Under the pieces are notes generated by a model that saw nothing but the letters and a program-made list of their open reading frames with translations, had not been told where the DNA came from and did no database searches. Position numbers and translations under genes: made by a program. From Granulosicoccus sp. (GTDB lineage Bacteria; Pseudomonadota; Gammaproteobacteria; Granulosicoccales; Granulosicoccaceae), in contig JAHDGK010000033.1 in NCBI GenBank assembly GCA_020627685.1, positions 1 to 57,606 of the forward strand: a DNA stretch of 57,606 bases, given 5' to 3'. Shown piece by piece: positions 21,796-30,849 of the stretch (its first letter is position 1; each line of letters starts with the position of its first letter).

Positions 21796-23541
21796 TTAGG
21801 TGACTGCGTAAAGCGTCGGGTATACCCAAGTGTCGGCATCTCCGTCTGCAAGCTCTTCGGGATACGGAGCATTTGCATACAGACATATTCTCAACCATCG
21901 ATCTGATCTTGGATCGAAATGCGTCGCGCCAAAGAAAGATAATTTACAACGCAACATATCGAAGGGAATGAGCTCTGAACTAATCGTGTTGTCTCGAATT
22001 TCTGCATAAGGGGCTTTGGCGCACAATTGAACCCGCCTCACAGCGTATCGATGCGCCGGTTGCTCCATCAGAAATTCAGCAGTCAATTTGTCTGCTTGAA
22101 CGTTCTTAATAGCCTCATATAACGCCGCTATGTCTCTTGCCGGTGCCAGTGGTTGTTCGTAGTCTGCAATGGGTTCCTCGAATCTCTCTCCTAGTCGTGG
22201 TTCAAGTTTCTCTTCTGAAACATACCAGGCTCGAGCGGCATTGCCCGGTTCACTCCAATCTATAGACAAAGCCCAGGAATAGTTTTCCTGAATCATGTCA
22301 GACAGAGCACCCACACTCATTGATCCGTCTATTCTGAAAATTCCTGAGTCAGGGGACGACATGCACAGATCAAGACCATCAACCAGATCTGCGTAAGGTT
22401 CAAGCATAAGCGATGCTAAACATTCCTGCGCCTCAGTACCGACATGATCAGTTGCCCATTCATACAAAGCATTCCATGGGTAGGCGTGAGTGAAATCCTG
22501 TGTGCGCGCCTGTTGTCGTAGAAGCCGAATATCGTTTTGCAACGCGGATATTTTTTCGGCTTGTAAAGGGTGCTCGCTATGCCACAAGTCAAACGACTGT
22601 ATGCTTCGATCCAGCAGATCTAAAAAACATTGTGATTGATCAGCAGTGGCAGACGGCTGATTTCGCACCCGCATAATCGCCTCTTCTCGCACAACGATCC
22701 AGTTATTAAAAAGCTGAGGATGATTAATTAAGAACGGAGCCATCCCCAATCCAGTTGAATTACCAATTCCTAAGCGTCGGGCAATCTCTGGCGACAGTGT
22801 AGCCGCCGCTGTGCCACCACGACAGTTCGCCATATGTTGAACGAGATCGCGCACAAAGGTTCGGATTAAATAGACGGTAAGCATCTCAGCTTGGAAAGGT
22901 GCATCAAATTCATCGCGTGATGAAATCTCGGCCCGATCCGATGCACCGAATTTCCCGGAACCGTATACCGCAGTGGTACGCATAAGGTAGCCAACAGAAT
23001 CGATTAGCTTAGTGTCCGGTTGCCGACCTGCAGCCAACTCGGAGACCACATGCTCCCACAGGCGCACAGAGCGATTAGCCCGTGACAAGGTCAGTTCAGT
23101 TGGGCTAACCCTGCCCGCTTCCTGAACAGGAACATTGTTTTGAAGTCGCTCGATATCTTGTTGTGTGGGTATTCCGTCAAACAGCGCAAAGGTTGCGTCC
23201 CACGCGGTCGCGATGACACGATCAGAACGAAGTTCATCAGGCAGATCATGAGCAAACGCAACTAGCGAATAGGTGCGATCCGGTCCTTGCATGCTGTACA
23301 CCGCGTAGCCGACGCCGGTACTGTCAATGGAAAACTCGCGATGACTCAGTTGCCATTTATCTCTCTGCATTCGTCGCGTGAGGATGCGCATGAAAGAGAG
23401 CCTGCATTGGTGAAATGAGCCTAAGCGGGAGAGCCGCATGACCTCATCTGCCGTTCGCCATTGCACGGGCCCCGAGGCGACGTCATCCCCTGCACTCTTG
23501 GGAGTGACACGATCGGGGGCAGATTCGGACTCTTTAGACAT
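21796..23541 (-). CDS. Large uncharacterised protein
   Basis: I do not recognise this protein. From the ATG at 23541 it has 581 residues; a GTG at 23586 would add 15. It is soluble-looking, with no signal peptide or membrane helix. The N-terminal half has 'RLSRLGSFHQCRLSFMRILT', 'YAVYSMQGPDRTYSLVAFAH' and 'DRVIATAWDATFALFDG', which suggests an alpha/beta fold. The middle is helical ('LLDRSIQSFDLWHSEHPL'). The C-terminus has 'DMIQENYSWALSIDWSEP' and ends 'ADTWVYPTLYAVT'. The downstream DUF3726 gene is 27 bases away. A length near 580 and good codon texture argue it is real. Function is unknown; a multi-subunit enzyme or regulatory complex with the DUF3726 protein is only a guess. Confidence 0.75.
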   Translation of the reverse strand: MSKESESAPDRVTPKSAGDDVASGPVQWRTADEVMRLSRLGSFHQCRLSFMRILTRRMQRDKWQLSHREFSIDSTGVGYAVYSMQGPDRTYSLVAFAHDLPDELRSDRVIATAWDATFALFDGIPTQQDIERLQNNVPVQEAGRVSPTELTLSRANRSVRLWEHVVSELAAGRQPDTKLIDSVGYLMRTTAVYGSGKFGASDRAEISSRDEFDAPFQAEMLTVYLIRTFVRDLVQHMANCRGGTAAATLSPEIARRLGIGNSTGLGMAPFLINHPQLFNNWIVVREEAIMRVRNQPSATADQSQCFLDLLDRSIQSFDLWHSEHPLQAEKISALQNDIRLLRQQARTQDFTHAYPWNALYEWATDHVGTEAQECLASLMLEPYADLVDGLDLCMSSPDSGIFRIDGSMSVGALSDMIQENYSWALSIDWSEPGNAARAWYVSEEKLEPRLGERFEEPIADYEQPLAPARDIAALYEAIKNVQADKLTAEFLMEQPAHRYAVRRVQLCAKAPYAEIRDNTISSELIPFDMLRCKLSFFGATHFDPRSDRWLRICLYANAPYPEELADGDADTWVYPTLYAVT

Positions 23542-23729
23542 CTTACACACCAGCTTGCCAGGAAAATAGGATTTAAAACCAGACACTTACTTGAATCAGC
23601 CGACACATTGAGTGCGCGATAGGTAGAGTGCCACGCTATCGTGCAACAAACCATCTAAAAGTGCCAGTTCGAAGGAATCTAAACGCGACATACAGCCGAT
23701 TACAGACGACGCAGCGAGCTGTCCAGCGA

Positions 23730-24248
23730 TTAGGACCTGGCAACAACCTGAAAGGGTAAATTGTGGCCAAAATGATCAACGTGCTCTGTCCCCAAGCGAT
23801 GAAAACCGTGCCGTTCATAGACTGCGACCAACCAGGGCCGATGAATGGACACATGAGCCACCAACGGCCCGGACACCGTGCAAAGTGATTCCAGCAATTG
23901 ATGACCCACACCCTTGCGCTGATACTCCGGGATGACCTCGTACAAGGTGACCAGGGAAATTTCCGGCAACTTACGAATAGCGGCAACGCCGACTGGTCTA
24001 CCACCGTCTCCGACGACAAGCGTACCGGCCGGATCATGTTCATAGACCTTCCCGTTACTGTGTAAATGCTCCACCAAGTCGGCTGCCTTATTTGCGCCTA
24101 AGTACTCGGCGTACTGACTGCACCACGATTGACGCAACAGAGATGTCAACACCGCATCTTGTGTCCAATCTATATCAATAAATGGATATGGCTGAGCTTC
24201 TACCTTTTCTAAAGAGAAATACGTGCCTTCACGACTTGAAGCGGGCAT
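23730..24248 (-). CDS. GNAT-family N-acetyltransferase
   Basis: This 172-residue protein shows the GNAT core: 'PVGVAAIRKLPEISLVTLYE' (strands 3-4), the acetyl-CoA pyrophosphate loop 'VIPEYQRKGVGHQLLESL' (R-x-x-G-x-G type), and 'YERHGFHRLG' late in the fold. It lies 6 bases after the crotonase gene on the same strand. The acceptor is unknown. A 188-base gap follows before the large unknown gene. Confidence 0.85.
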   Translation of the reverse strand: MPASSREGTYFSLEKVEAQPYPFIDIDWTQDAVLTSLLRQSWCSQYAEYLGANKAADLVEHLHSNGKVYEHDPAGTLVVGDGGRPVGVAAIRKLPEISLVTLYEVIPEYQRKGVGHQLLESLCTVSGPLVAHVSIHRPWLVAVYERHGFHRLGTEHVDHFGHNLPFQVVARS

Positions 24249-24254
24249 CTGTGT

Positions 24255-25121
24255 TCACTCTATTTGCGAAAGATCAGTATCTTCATGCGCAAGTGCTTTA
24301 GCCGGCAGCGCATTGTAGTTTGGCTCACGCTTCTCTTGTTTAGCTTTCATCGACTCCATTATTTCAGCCTTGTTAAAAAAGCTTGCATTCCAAATTCCCA
24401 CATAGTCCAGCGTGTCAGCCACTGTATGATCTTGCGAATACTGAATCATTTTCTTACAACCAAAGATGGTCATAGGCGCTTTTGCGGCAATGGCGTTAGC
24501 AATGTTCATAACGCCCTCAAGCATATCCTCGTGCGAATCATAAACAGAATTGACCAATCCCCAACGATGAGCTTCCTCCGCAGGCATGCTACGGCCGGTG
24601 TAGGCAAGCTCTCTCACAATGCCGTCTGGAATTAGCTCACCGAGCCTGGGAAATGTGCCGACATCTGCGGTCATCGCAATGTTTGTTTCTTGAATGGTGA
24701 AGAACGCATCTTTGCTTGCATATCGCATATCACACGCCGTTGCCAGATCTACACCGGCGCCGATACAACCACCTTGAACAGCCGCGAGTACAGGCACTCG
24801 TGCTTGCGCTAAACAAGAAAAGGTATTTTGCAATCGTTTAACGGTGTCATAAAACTTCGCCGCGCGAACCTGAAGGTTGCTTGCATTTACGGATTCCTCG
24901 GACGCTCCAGCGAAAACGGAGAGATCCATTCCAGCCGTAAAATGCGGACCGGTAGAGGACAGAACAATAACTCTTACGTCGCCAGAACTATCAAGCTTAT
25001 CAATCAGCCTGGGCAACTCATTCCAGAACTCCGGCGTCATGCTGTTACGCTTATCAGGCCTACAAAACTTTACGTGCGCAACGTAGGAGTTGATCTCCAC
25101 TTTAAAGCAGTGATAAGCCAT
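24255..25121 (-). CDS. Enoyl-CoA hydratase/isomerase family protein (dienoyl-CoA isomerase-like)
   Basis: This 288-residue crotonase-fold protein has oxyanion-hole segments 'HFTAGMDLSVF' and 'VQGGCIGAGVDLATACDMRY'. The stretch 'QETNIAMTADVGTFPRLGEL' carries the Glu and Asp that serve catalysis in delta(3,5)-delta(2,4)-dienoyl-CoA isomerase (ECH1), so isomerisation of a dienoyl-CoA is the best guess. The ending is lysine/glutamate-rich. Its place between DgoA and GNAT genes is unusual, because no other beta-oxidation gene is near. Confidence 0.87.
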   Translation of the reverse strand: MAYHCFKVEINSYVAHVKFCRPDKRNSMTPEFWNELPRLIDKLDSSGDVRVIVLSSTGPHFTAGMDLSVFAGASEESVNASNLQVRAAKFYDTVKRLQNTFSCLAQARVPVLAAVQGGCIGAGVDLATACDMRYASKDAFFTIQETNIAMTADVGTFPRLGELIPDGIVRELAYTGRSMPAEEAHRWGLVNSVYDSHEDMLEGVMNIANAIAAKAPMTIFGCKKMIQYSQDHTVADTLDYVGIWNASFFNKAEIMESMKAKQEKREPNYNALPAKALAHEDTDLSQIE

Positions 25122-25181
25122 GACACTCTCTTGTTTAAAAATTGGTAAGGTAATCGATTAACTATTGACGTAAAGCCCTAG

Positions 25182-25817
25182 CTACGTCTTCTGCATAGCA
25201 GCAACATATTCGTTGGCATCTGTTGTTATGTCTTGAATAGACTTACCGGGTTTATATAGCCCTGAACCCAGGCCGAAGCCGTTTGATCCGGCGCTCAAAT
25301 ATTCCTGCATATTGTCAGGTGAAATCCCACCCACGGGTAACACAATAGCGTCGGATGGGAGAACAGCTCGCATGGCTTTCACCACCGTTGGTGTAATGAG
25401 TTCAGCCGGAAACAGCTTGAGTGCCGACGCACCTAACTTAAGTGCTCTAAACGCTTCGCTAGGTGTCGCCACCCCGGGGCAATAAATACAACTGTGATGA
25501 CGACAAGCTAGTGCAACCTCTTCATCTAGGTTGGGTGATACGACAATTTGTCCACCGGCTGACAATGTGTCGGTGACAGCTTGCGCATTCAGCACAGTAC
25601 CAGCCCCAACCAACATACGGCTGCCAAATTCACGCGCTATGATTTCTATCGTCTTAAAGGCTTGTGGAGAATTCAAAGGAATTTCCAGACATTTGTATCC
25701 GCAACCGTGCAGAGCTTCAGCAACACTCAGTGCCTCCTCTGGTTGTATGCCCCTGAGAATTGCAATGAGCGGTAACTGAGTCAGGACTTCTTCCCATAAT
25801 GCTGAAGCACTAGACAT
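25182..25817 (-). CDS. dgoA: 2-dehydro-3-deoxy-6-phosphogalactonate aldolase
   Basis: This 211-residue class I (Schiff-base) KDPG/KDPGal aldolase has 'PLIAILRGIQPEEAL', the general-base Glu in 'CLEIPLNSPQAF', 'VGAGTVL', and the Schiff-base Lys in 'ASALKLFPAELITP'. The 'EIPLNSPQA' wording is typical of the galactonate form (DgoA) rather than Eda. It cleaves KDPGal to pyruvate and glyceraldehyde 3-phosphate. It follows dgoK by 4 bases and clearly acts with it. Confidence 0.92.
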   Translation of the reverse strand: MSSASALWEEVLTQLPLIAILRGIQPEEALSVAEALHGCGYKCLEIPLNSPQAFKTIEIIAREFGSRMLVGAGTVLNAQAVTDTLSAGGQIVVSPNLDEEVALACRHHSCIYCPGVATPSEAFRALKLGASALKLFPAELITPTVVKAMRAVLPSDAIVLPVGGISPDNMQEYLSAGSNGFGLGSGLYKPGKSIQDITTDANEYVAAMQKT

Positions 25818-25821
25818 TGAA

Positions 25822-26718
25822 TTAATCTTCCTTTAGCAAAGAGTTTGCGACTAATTGAAAACCCGATACTGCAGCTTCACCTTCAAACTGAGTGACCTTG
25901 GTTCCCAGAGTTTTAAAGGCAACCTTGTACAAATCACACAGCTTATCCGCACCCACCAAGATCACTGAGTCAGAATCGTCACCCATCAGCTGCTGCCCTT
26001 CTCTTATTTCCCGCCCTATTAGTAGCCCGGACAGTTTGGAATGCACCGAAGACGCCGTTAACTGCTCCAACAGCACAGAGGAACGCAAAGTGAATAACTC
26101 ACTGAGAACCGTGTCAGAACTGTAGCCTTGTTGCACACCCTTTATAAACTTATCTTCATTGTAGGTATCCGATGTTGCAATGGCACCAACCAGGGACTGA
26201 TGACGAATAAGCGCAAACAGCTCACCCGTCATAATCGTTCTGAATGCACTAAGCGTAGTACCGTTCATTTTCGCCCATTTAGAATGGGTTCCCGGCAACA
26301 CAACAGTGCTACGTCCAGTGCTATTACTTGCTCCGAGCAATTGCAATTCTTCACCGCGCATGACATCGGCAACGGGCTCAGTTTGTTTAATTCCGGGCAG
26401 GAAAAGAAGATGACACCCGTGGGTATCCATACTCGTTGCATGAGAAGCGAGTTCTGTCACGTCTTGAGGGCATGTCAGGTACTGCGTCTCAACCCAGCCC
26501 GCTTTACTGGTTATCATTCCAGATAGCAGGATACTGTCGCCTTCCGATAACCAGTGACCGATGTTATCGAACAAAACTGCTTCAAAGCGCGATATTGACT
26601 CACCGTGAATTTCGCGAAGTCCAGACGCATTGCTTATGCTATCGATTACAGAGCCTTGTTCATCAAAACGATAGGCCCGGAAAGAACTTGAGCCCCAATC
26701 TACGCCTGCTCTTATCAC
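25822..26718 (-). CDS. dgoK: 2-dehydro-3-deoxygalactonokinase
   Basis: This 298-residue sugar-acid kinase has the N-terminal phosphate loop 'GVDWGSSSFRAY', 'DVMRGEELQLLGA', 'VVLPGTHSKWAKM' and 'IMTGELFALIRHQ', all diagnostic of DgoK. It phosphorylates 2-keto-3-deoxygalactonate for DgoA. It starts with GTG, and that codon overlaps the stop of the upstream enolase-superfamily gene by 4 bases, so translation is coupled. Confidence 0.92.
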   Translation of the reverse strand: MIRAGVDWGSSSFRAYRFDEQGSVIDSISNASGLREIHGESISRFEAVLFDNIGHWLSEGDSILLSGMITSKAGWVETQYLTCPQDVTELASHATSMDTHGCHLLFLPGIKQTEPVADVMRGEELQLLGASNSTGRSTVVLPGTHSKWAKMNGTTLSAFRTIMTGELFALIRHQSLVGAIATSDTYNEDKFIKGVQQGYSSDTVLSELFTLRSSVLLEQLTASSVHSKLSGLLIGREIREGQQLMGDDSDSVILVGADKLCDLYKVAFKTLGTKVTQFEGEAAVSGFQLVANSLLKED

Positions 26719-27893
26719 GATGCGACAAAGCTTTCTGAGTGTGTTTTGTACCGCTCTATGGTGTCCATATTAATATCAATTCCCAAACCCGGCTTAGTCG
26801 GTATCGCCACACGGCCATTCACCATTTGCCAGGGCTCAGCAATAAGATCGAGCCGGAAGGGATGACTGGAGATGTCGTATTCCAGCAGAGGTTCTGCTGC
26901 AAACAATGAGTGATGCGCCACAGGGATTGCAGAAATAAACTGGAGCGAGGCTGCCTGTGCAATGGCTGTACCCCATACATGAGGGTTCACCATAACGCCG
27001 TTTGCCTGTGCCATGCCCAGTATATCTTTGGCGGCAGTAAAGCCACCACATGACCCCAGATCCGGTTGAGCCACGTCTAAAGCATCCGCTCGGAATAAGG
27101 CATTAAAACCATAACCACTGTGCTCGTTCTCGCCGCCGGCGATGGGTACGTCTAATCGTCGTCGAAGTTCTGCGTAGCCTTCTATATCTTCCGGTACCAC
27201 CGGTTCTTCATACCAACGCAAATCGAAATCTCGTAGAGCCTGCCCTAATCGGATGGCATCACGACGACCATAAGCGTGGTTAGCATCGACCATAATTTCT
27301 ATGGACGGATCGTCCAGAGCCTTAGCAATAGATTCCATAACCGCTATGTCATCTCGAACACCAAAACCCAGTTTAATCTTCATAGCGCGAAAACCGGATT
27401 CTTTATGCCCGATAGCTTCCTCAGCCAATCTGGATGATTCACCCTGCCCGTTCAATCGATAAAAACCTGTGGCATAAGGTTGAACGGATTGCCTGAACGC
27501 ACCGCCTAGCAAGGTGTTTATCGGCACACCATGGTGCTTGCCACAGATGTCCCACAGTGCAATATCAACGGCGCTTATAGCGGACATAACCGAGCCTTTA
27601 CGTCCGTGGTCGCGGGTCTGGTTGTACATGGAATGCCACAACACAGACGGGCTTAGCGCATCTTGACCCAGTATGCGTGGCACTAAGGCATGCGAAACCG
27701 CAGCCGCTGCTATTTCCGGCGGCTCTAGACCCTGGGCAAACGCTTCTCCCCAACCTTGGATACCGGATTTGGTGGTAATGCGTACCAACGTGGCGGCTCT
27801 TTGGTGCACCCACCCTTGCGAAAATGCAAAGGGGATATCCAATGGGGCTTTAACGACAAATACGTCGACACGTTCGATAGCTTGTGACGTCAT
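26715..27893 (-). CDS. Enolase-superfamily sugar-acid dehydratase or lactone cycloisomerase (Gci-like)
   Basis: This 392-residue protein has an N-terminal capping domain and a (beta/alpha)7-beta barrel. It shows the Lys-x-Lys base ('FRAMKIKLGFG'), metal ligands at Asp ('IMVDANHAYGR'), Glu ('WYEEPVVPED') and Glu ('IAGGENEHSGYG'), 'QPDLGSCGGF' and the His of 'NPHVWGTAIAQAASLQF'. These phrases resemble Agrobacterium D-galactarolactone cycloisomerase (Gci). Coupling to DgoK/DgoA instead predicts a product that is 2-keto-3-deoxygalactonate, hence a galactonate-type dehydratase. The two lines of evidence disagree, so the substrate is uncertain. It is the first gene of the set, after a 47-base gap from the methyltransferase gene. 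Confidence 0.82.
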   Translation of the reverse strand: MTSQAIERVDVFVVKAPLDIPFAFSQGWVHQRAATLVRITTKSGIQGWGEAFAQGLEPPEIAAAAVSHALVPRILGQDALSPSVLWHSMYNQTRDHGRKGSVMSAISAVDIALWDICGKHHGVPINTLLGGAFRQSVQPYATGFYRLNGQGESSRLAEEAIGHKESGFRAMKIKLGFGVRDDIAVMESIAKALDDPSIEIMVDANHAYGRRDAIRLGQALRDFDLRWYEEPVVPEDIEGYAELRRRLDVPIAGGENEHSGYGFNALFRADALDVAQPDLGSCGGFTAAKDILGMAQANGVMVNPHVWGTAIAQAASLQFISAIPVAHHSLFAAEPLLEYDISSHPFRLDLIAEPWQMVNGRVAIPTKPGLGIDINMDTIERYKTHSESFVAS

Positions 27894-27940
27894 TGCATAG
27901 TAATCCTAAGGCAAACGAAGGCGACTAACTCGTAGATCGA

Positions 27941-28657
27941 TTAAACCGGTGCGCCAAGCAGGCCACGCATTAACGTCACTTTCATAGGGCATTCAAACTT
28001 ATAGCCCAGAGGTTCGCCCACTTCGATAAATCGCTTTTTAACTGTCGGGTGTTTTACATCTTCCGCAGTATAGCTACCCGAATTGTAGGAGGAACCGATG
28101 TATTTCGCTTCGTAGTCTTCCCACGACGAATACTCAACGGCCTTTTTGTATTCGATAACAGAGGTTTGTTCAAAATGTGGGATTCCGTAAACATCTAACG
28201 CTTCCTGCGCCGCCTGCCTGACCTGTGCTTCTTCATGAAACAATCTCATGACTTCATTCAGTTCACCCGATGCCACAGGTTCCATGACGAACACAAAGCC
28301 ATCTGGTTTGAGTATACGCCGCAGTTCAGCAAAAACATCCGGGTAAAGATTTTGAGGTATGTGATGCAGGCTGTAAGAGAACAAAACTCCATCAACAGAG
28401 CCACTTTCAACGGGGATTTTATCCGCTCCCGTTTCTGCGAAGCCCACGTTCGCAATTGTGTCTGCCTCACGGTTTTTCTTTGCCTGCACAGGGTCAGGAT
28501 CGATGCCGAGCACGCGCGCACCACGCTCAGCCAAAGAGCGGCTTAAAGCCATGCTGCCGCAGCCGGCATCAATTAAAAAAAGCCCCTCTACATCGAGAAA
28601 TTGATCGACGACCCCGATATCTTTCGCAATGCCGAGATCCTGATAGTTGAGCGTCAT
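27941..28657 (-). CDS. Class I SAM-dependent methyltransferase
   Basis: This 238-residue protein has the SAM-binding motif 'FLIDAGCGSMALSRSLAERG', the acidic loop 'VLGIDPDP', and motif 'VDGVLFSYSLHHIPQNLYPD' followed by 'LRRILKPDGFVFVMEP'. These are Methyltransf_11-type features for small-molecule methylation. The acceptor is unknown. It is upstream of the sugar-acid operon and downstream of rhlE, all on the minus strand. Confidence 0.88.
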   Translation of the reverse strand: MTLNYQDLGIAKDIGVVDQFLDVEGLFLIDAGCGSMALSRSLAERGARVLGIDPDPVQAKKNREADTIANVGFAETGADKIPVESGSVDGVLFSYSLHHIPQNLYPDVFAELRRILKPDGFVFVMEPVASGELNEVMRLFHEEAQVRQAAQEALDVYGIPHFEQTSVIEYKKAVEYSSWEDYEAKYIGSSYNSGSYTAEDVKHPTVKKRFIEVGEPLGYKFECPMKVTLMRGLLGAPV

Positions 28658-28684
28658 AATGCAGCCTCTGTCCAGACATGTTGC

Positions 28685-28702
28685 GCTGGCGATAACGCCA
28701 GC
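28685..28702. other. Short perfect hairpin between rhlE and the methyltransferase
   Basis: GCTGGCG and CGCCAGC pair perfectly around a 4-base loop. There is no T-run on either strand, so it may be an mRNA-stabilising or rho-dependent end of rhlE, or a 5'-leader hairpin of the methyltransferase. Confidence 0.4.
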
Positions 28703-28783
28703 TCACTTTGGGACACTATACCTGCCTAACGGGCTGTTCGAAACAGAGCCGCGACGCTAAATCAGAGGTAAAAGACGGGGTTT

Positions 28784-30100
28784 TTACGCCCCTCTTCTAC
28801 GCCGACTCGCGCCTCGTGATGCAGAGGCTTGAGCACCCACCGGCGGCTTCTTTCCGGCGTTACGATCCCGGGACCTTCTTCCACGCCCTTGACCGGGGCC
28901 CGGAGTTGGCTTTGAAGTCTTACGAATAGGTTCAGCCTTAATGCTCGGGTCAACGTCAAAACCCTCAATATGAATGCGCGGAAGCTCGCGCCTAATAAGT
29001 TTTTCAATATCGCGGAGCAACTTTGCCTCGTCGACACACACCAGTGATACGGCTTTGCCCGACAGGCCTGCCCTGGCGGTTCTTCCGATCCGATGGACAT
29101 AATCTTCCGGGACATTAGGTAGTTCGAAATTCACGACATTAGGCAGCTGATCTATATCCAATCCTCGCGCCGCAATATCAGTTGCAACCAGTACCCTGAG
29201 TTTTCCCTCTTTAAAACCAGCAAGCGCACGAGTTCGCGCACCCTGGCTTTTGTTTCCATGAATGGCCGCTGCAGACAGTCCTTCCTTACTCAGCTGTTCA
29301 GCCAACCGGTTAGCGCCATGCTTTGTTCTGGTAAACACCAGCACCTGCCGCCAATCCTCGTCTCGAATCATGCGCGAAAGTAATTCCCGCTTTCGGCTTT
29401 TGTCCACCAGATGCACTTGCTGTTCGATGCGATCGGCTGTCGCGTTCTGAGGAGCAACCTCAACAAGTTGCGGATCATTCAGCATCCTGCCAGCCAATTG
29501 CTTTATGTCCTTGGAGAATGTTGCTGAGAACAACAGATTCTGCCTTTGTGCGGATTCAGGCAATAGCGCAAGAACACGCTTAACATCATGAATAAAACCC
29601 ATATCGAGCATGCGATCGGCTTCATCGAGCACCAGAATTTCGAGGCGTGATAAATCGACTGTGTTTTGACCGGCATGATCGAGCAATCTTCCCGGGGTAG
29701 CAATCAGGATATCGACGCCCTTGCGCAGCTGACTAATTTGCGGGTTAATGCTGACGCCACCAAACACGACTGCAGATCGTATCTGCAGATACTTGCCGTA
29801 CGTGGAAACGCTCTCTGCGATTTGCGCGGCCAGTTCACGTGTAGGCGTCAGTACCAGCGCACGCACGGGTGGAGGACCTTTTCTACCCCTGACCGGTCGC
29901 TCAGATAACGATAGCCGCTGCAACATTGGCAATGTAAAACCGGCTGTTTTACCGGTGCCTGTTTGCGCGCTTGCCATAACATCAACGCCGCTAAGCACAA
30001 GCGGAATGGCAGCTTGCTGAATAGGCGTAGGCGTGTCATAGCCTTCTTCAGTGACCGCCCTCAATACTTCAGATGATAATCCCAGAGCTTCAAATGACAT
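28784..30100 (-). CDS. rhlE: DEAD-box ATP-dependent RNA helicase RhlE
   Basis: This 438-residue helicase shows all core motifs: Q-motif ('[14 protein letters not shown]'), I ('[12 protein letters not shown]'), Ia ('[13 protein letters not shown]'), II ('[13 protein letters not shown]'), III ('LFSATFSK'), V ('[15 protein letters not shown]') and VI ('[12 protein letters not shown]'). A basic, Gly/Arg/Lys-rich tail follows residue 385, typical of RhlE in ribosome assembly and cold adaptation. The start is followed upstream by a very AT-rich leader. It is monocistronic by appearance. Confidence 0.95.
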   Translation of the reverse strand: MSFEALGLSSEVLRAVTEEGYDTPTPIQQAAIPLVLSGVDVMASAQTGTGKTAGFTLPMLQRLSLSERPVRGRKGPPPVRALVLTPTRELAAQIAESVSTYGKYLQIRSAVVFGGVSINPQISQLRKGVDILIATPGRLLDHAGQNTVDLSRLEILVLDEADRMLDMGFIHDVKRVLALLPESAQRQNLLFSATFSKDIKQLAGRMLNDPQLVEVAPQNATADRIEQQVHLVDKSRKRELLSRMIRDEDWRQVLVFTRTKHGANRLAEQLSKEGLSAAAIHGNKSQGARTRALAGFKEGKLRVLVATDIAARGLDIDQLPNVVNFELPNVPEDYVHRIGRTARAGLSGKAVSLVCVDEAKLLRDIEKLIRRELPRIHIEGFDVDPSIKAEPIRKTSKPTPGPGQGRGRRSRDRNAGKKPPVGAQASASRGASRRRRGA

Positions 30101-30352
30101 AAATTTTTATTATTACTTTAGAGTCAACAAAGACACTCGTGCCATCAGCGATCCAAAATCGGAAAGCCTCTGAAACACAAACAGAAAAGATTTCGGTCAA
30201 AAACAGACGACTACAGATCAAGCTGATAGCGTCGAAAAAGAGAAGGTTATTGGCACCTAAGCATCGTGTTGGGCAACGACGTTTGGGGCCGATAACATTG
30301 TATCGATCTCCAACACAATACTGTCATACATTGTGCCATTCTGCGGATAGGT

Positions 30353-30827
30353 TCAATGACTTTCAATGGCGGTTTGCTTGACAGAAATACGTATCCAGAC
30401 GCGGCTGTTTGCCAGCATTCTGACCCGCAACAATACACCGGATACGAAGTCTGAAAGTGTAGACGCCATTGACAGTTTCGTAAGGTTTAATAACGGTGAA
30501 ATGCTGAGAATTCTGACAACCCAACGAACGGGAAGTTCAGCTATTACAGCCACATAAAGCTTCGAGATCAGCTGAGGGGTAAATGCAAAGGCTACCCGCA
30601 AGATCGCCACACGCAGCGATAAATCCGGGCCTGCAACGATAAATAACCCGCCAAGCTATCGCGACCAGACTGCTCATGTTTTTTCGTTCTAAATCTTGAG
30701 CTTTGACCAAACAGAACAATGCTATGGCCACGACGGCGAAACTGGTTGGCGCCAGTAGCATGACACGAGTACTGGGTAAAAGGTGCCAGTGTTTCAGGCC
30801 ACAATCATTACGGCTTTGTTGCGCGAG
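30353..30827 (-). pseudogene. Possible frameshifted remnant of a small membrane protein
   Basis: The 749-base gap between rhlE and the next gene has no intact gene I can support. On the minus strand, one frame reads 'MLLAPTSFAVVAIALFCLVK', 'AQDLERKNMSSLVAIA' up to about 30655. A second frame then continues 'LGGLFIVAGPDLSLRVAILR', 'VAFAFTPQLISKLYVAVIAE' to a stop at 30353. Removing a single base near 30655 joins them into one hydrophobic protein with several membrane segments and no stop. This looks like a decayed gene or a sequencing indel. I cannot name the family, and composition alone could mislead. Confidence 0.3.
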
Positions 30828-30849
30828 TTAGGGAACTAGTTTTGCGCAC

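Noticed and set aside
23636-24043. 135-codon minus-strand frame overlapping the GNAT gene
   Set aside because: It runs in another frame across the acetyltransferase, whose motifs are unambiguous.
28770-28796. Weak GGGG/CCCC stem across the rhlE stop codon
   Set aside because: Four-base stem and poor T-run; not convincing as a terminator.
30139-30381. 80-codon plus-strand frame upstream of rhlE
   Set aside because: Very basic, no ribosome site, and overlaps the putative membrane-protein remnant on the other strand; no family resemblance.
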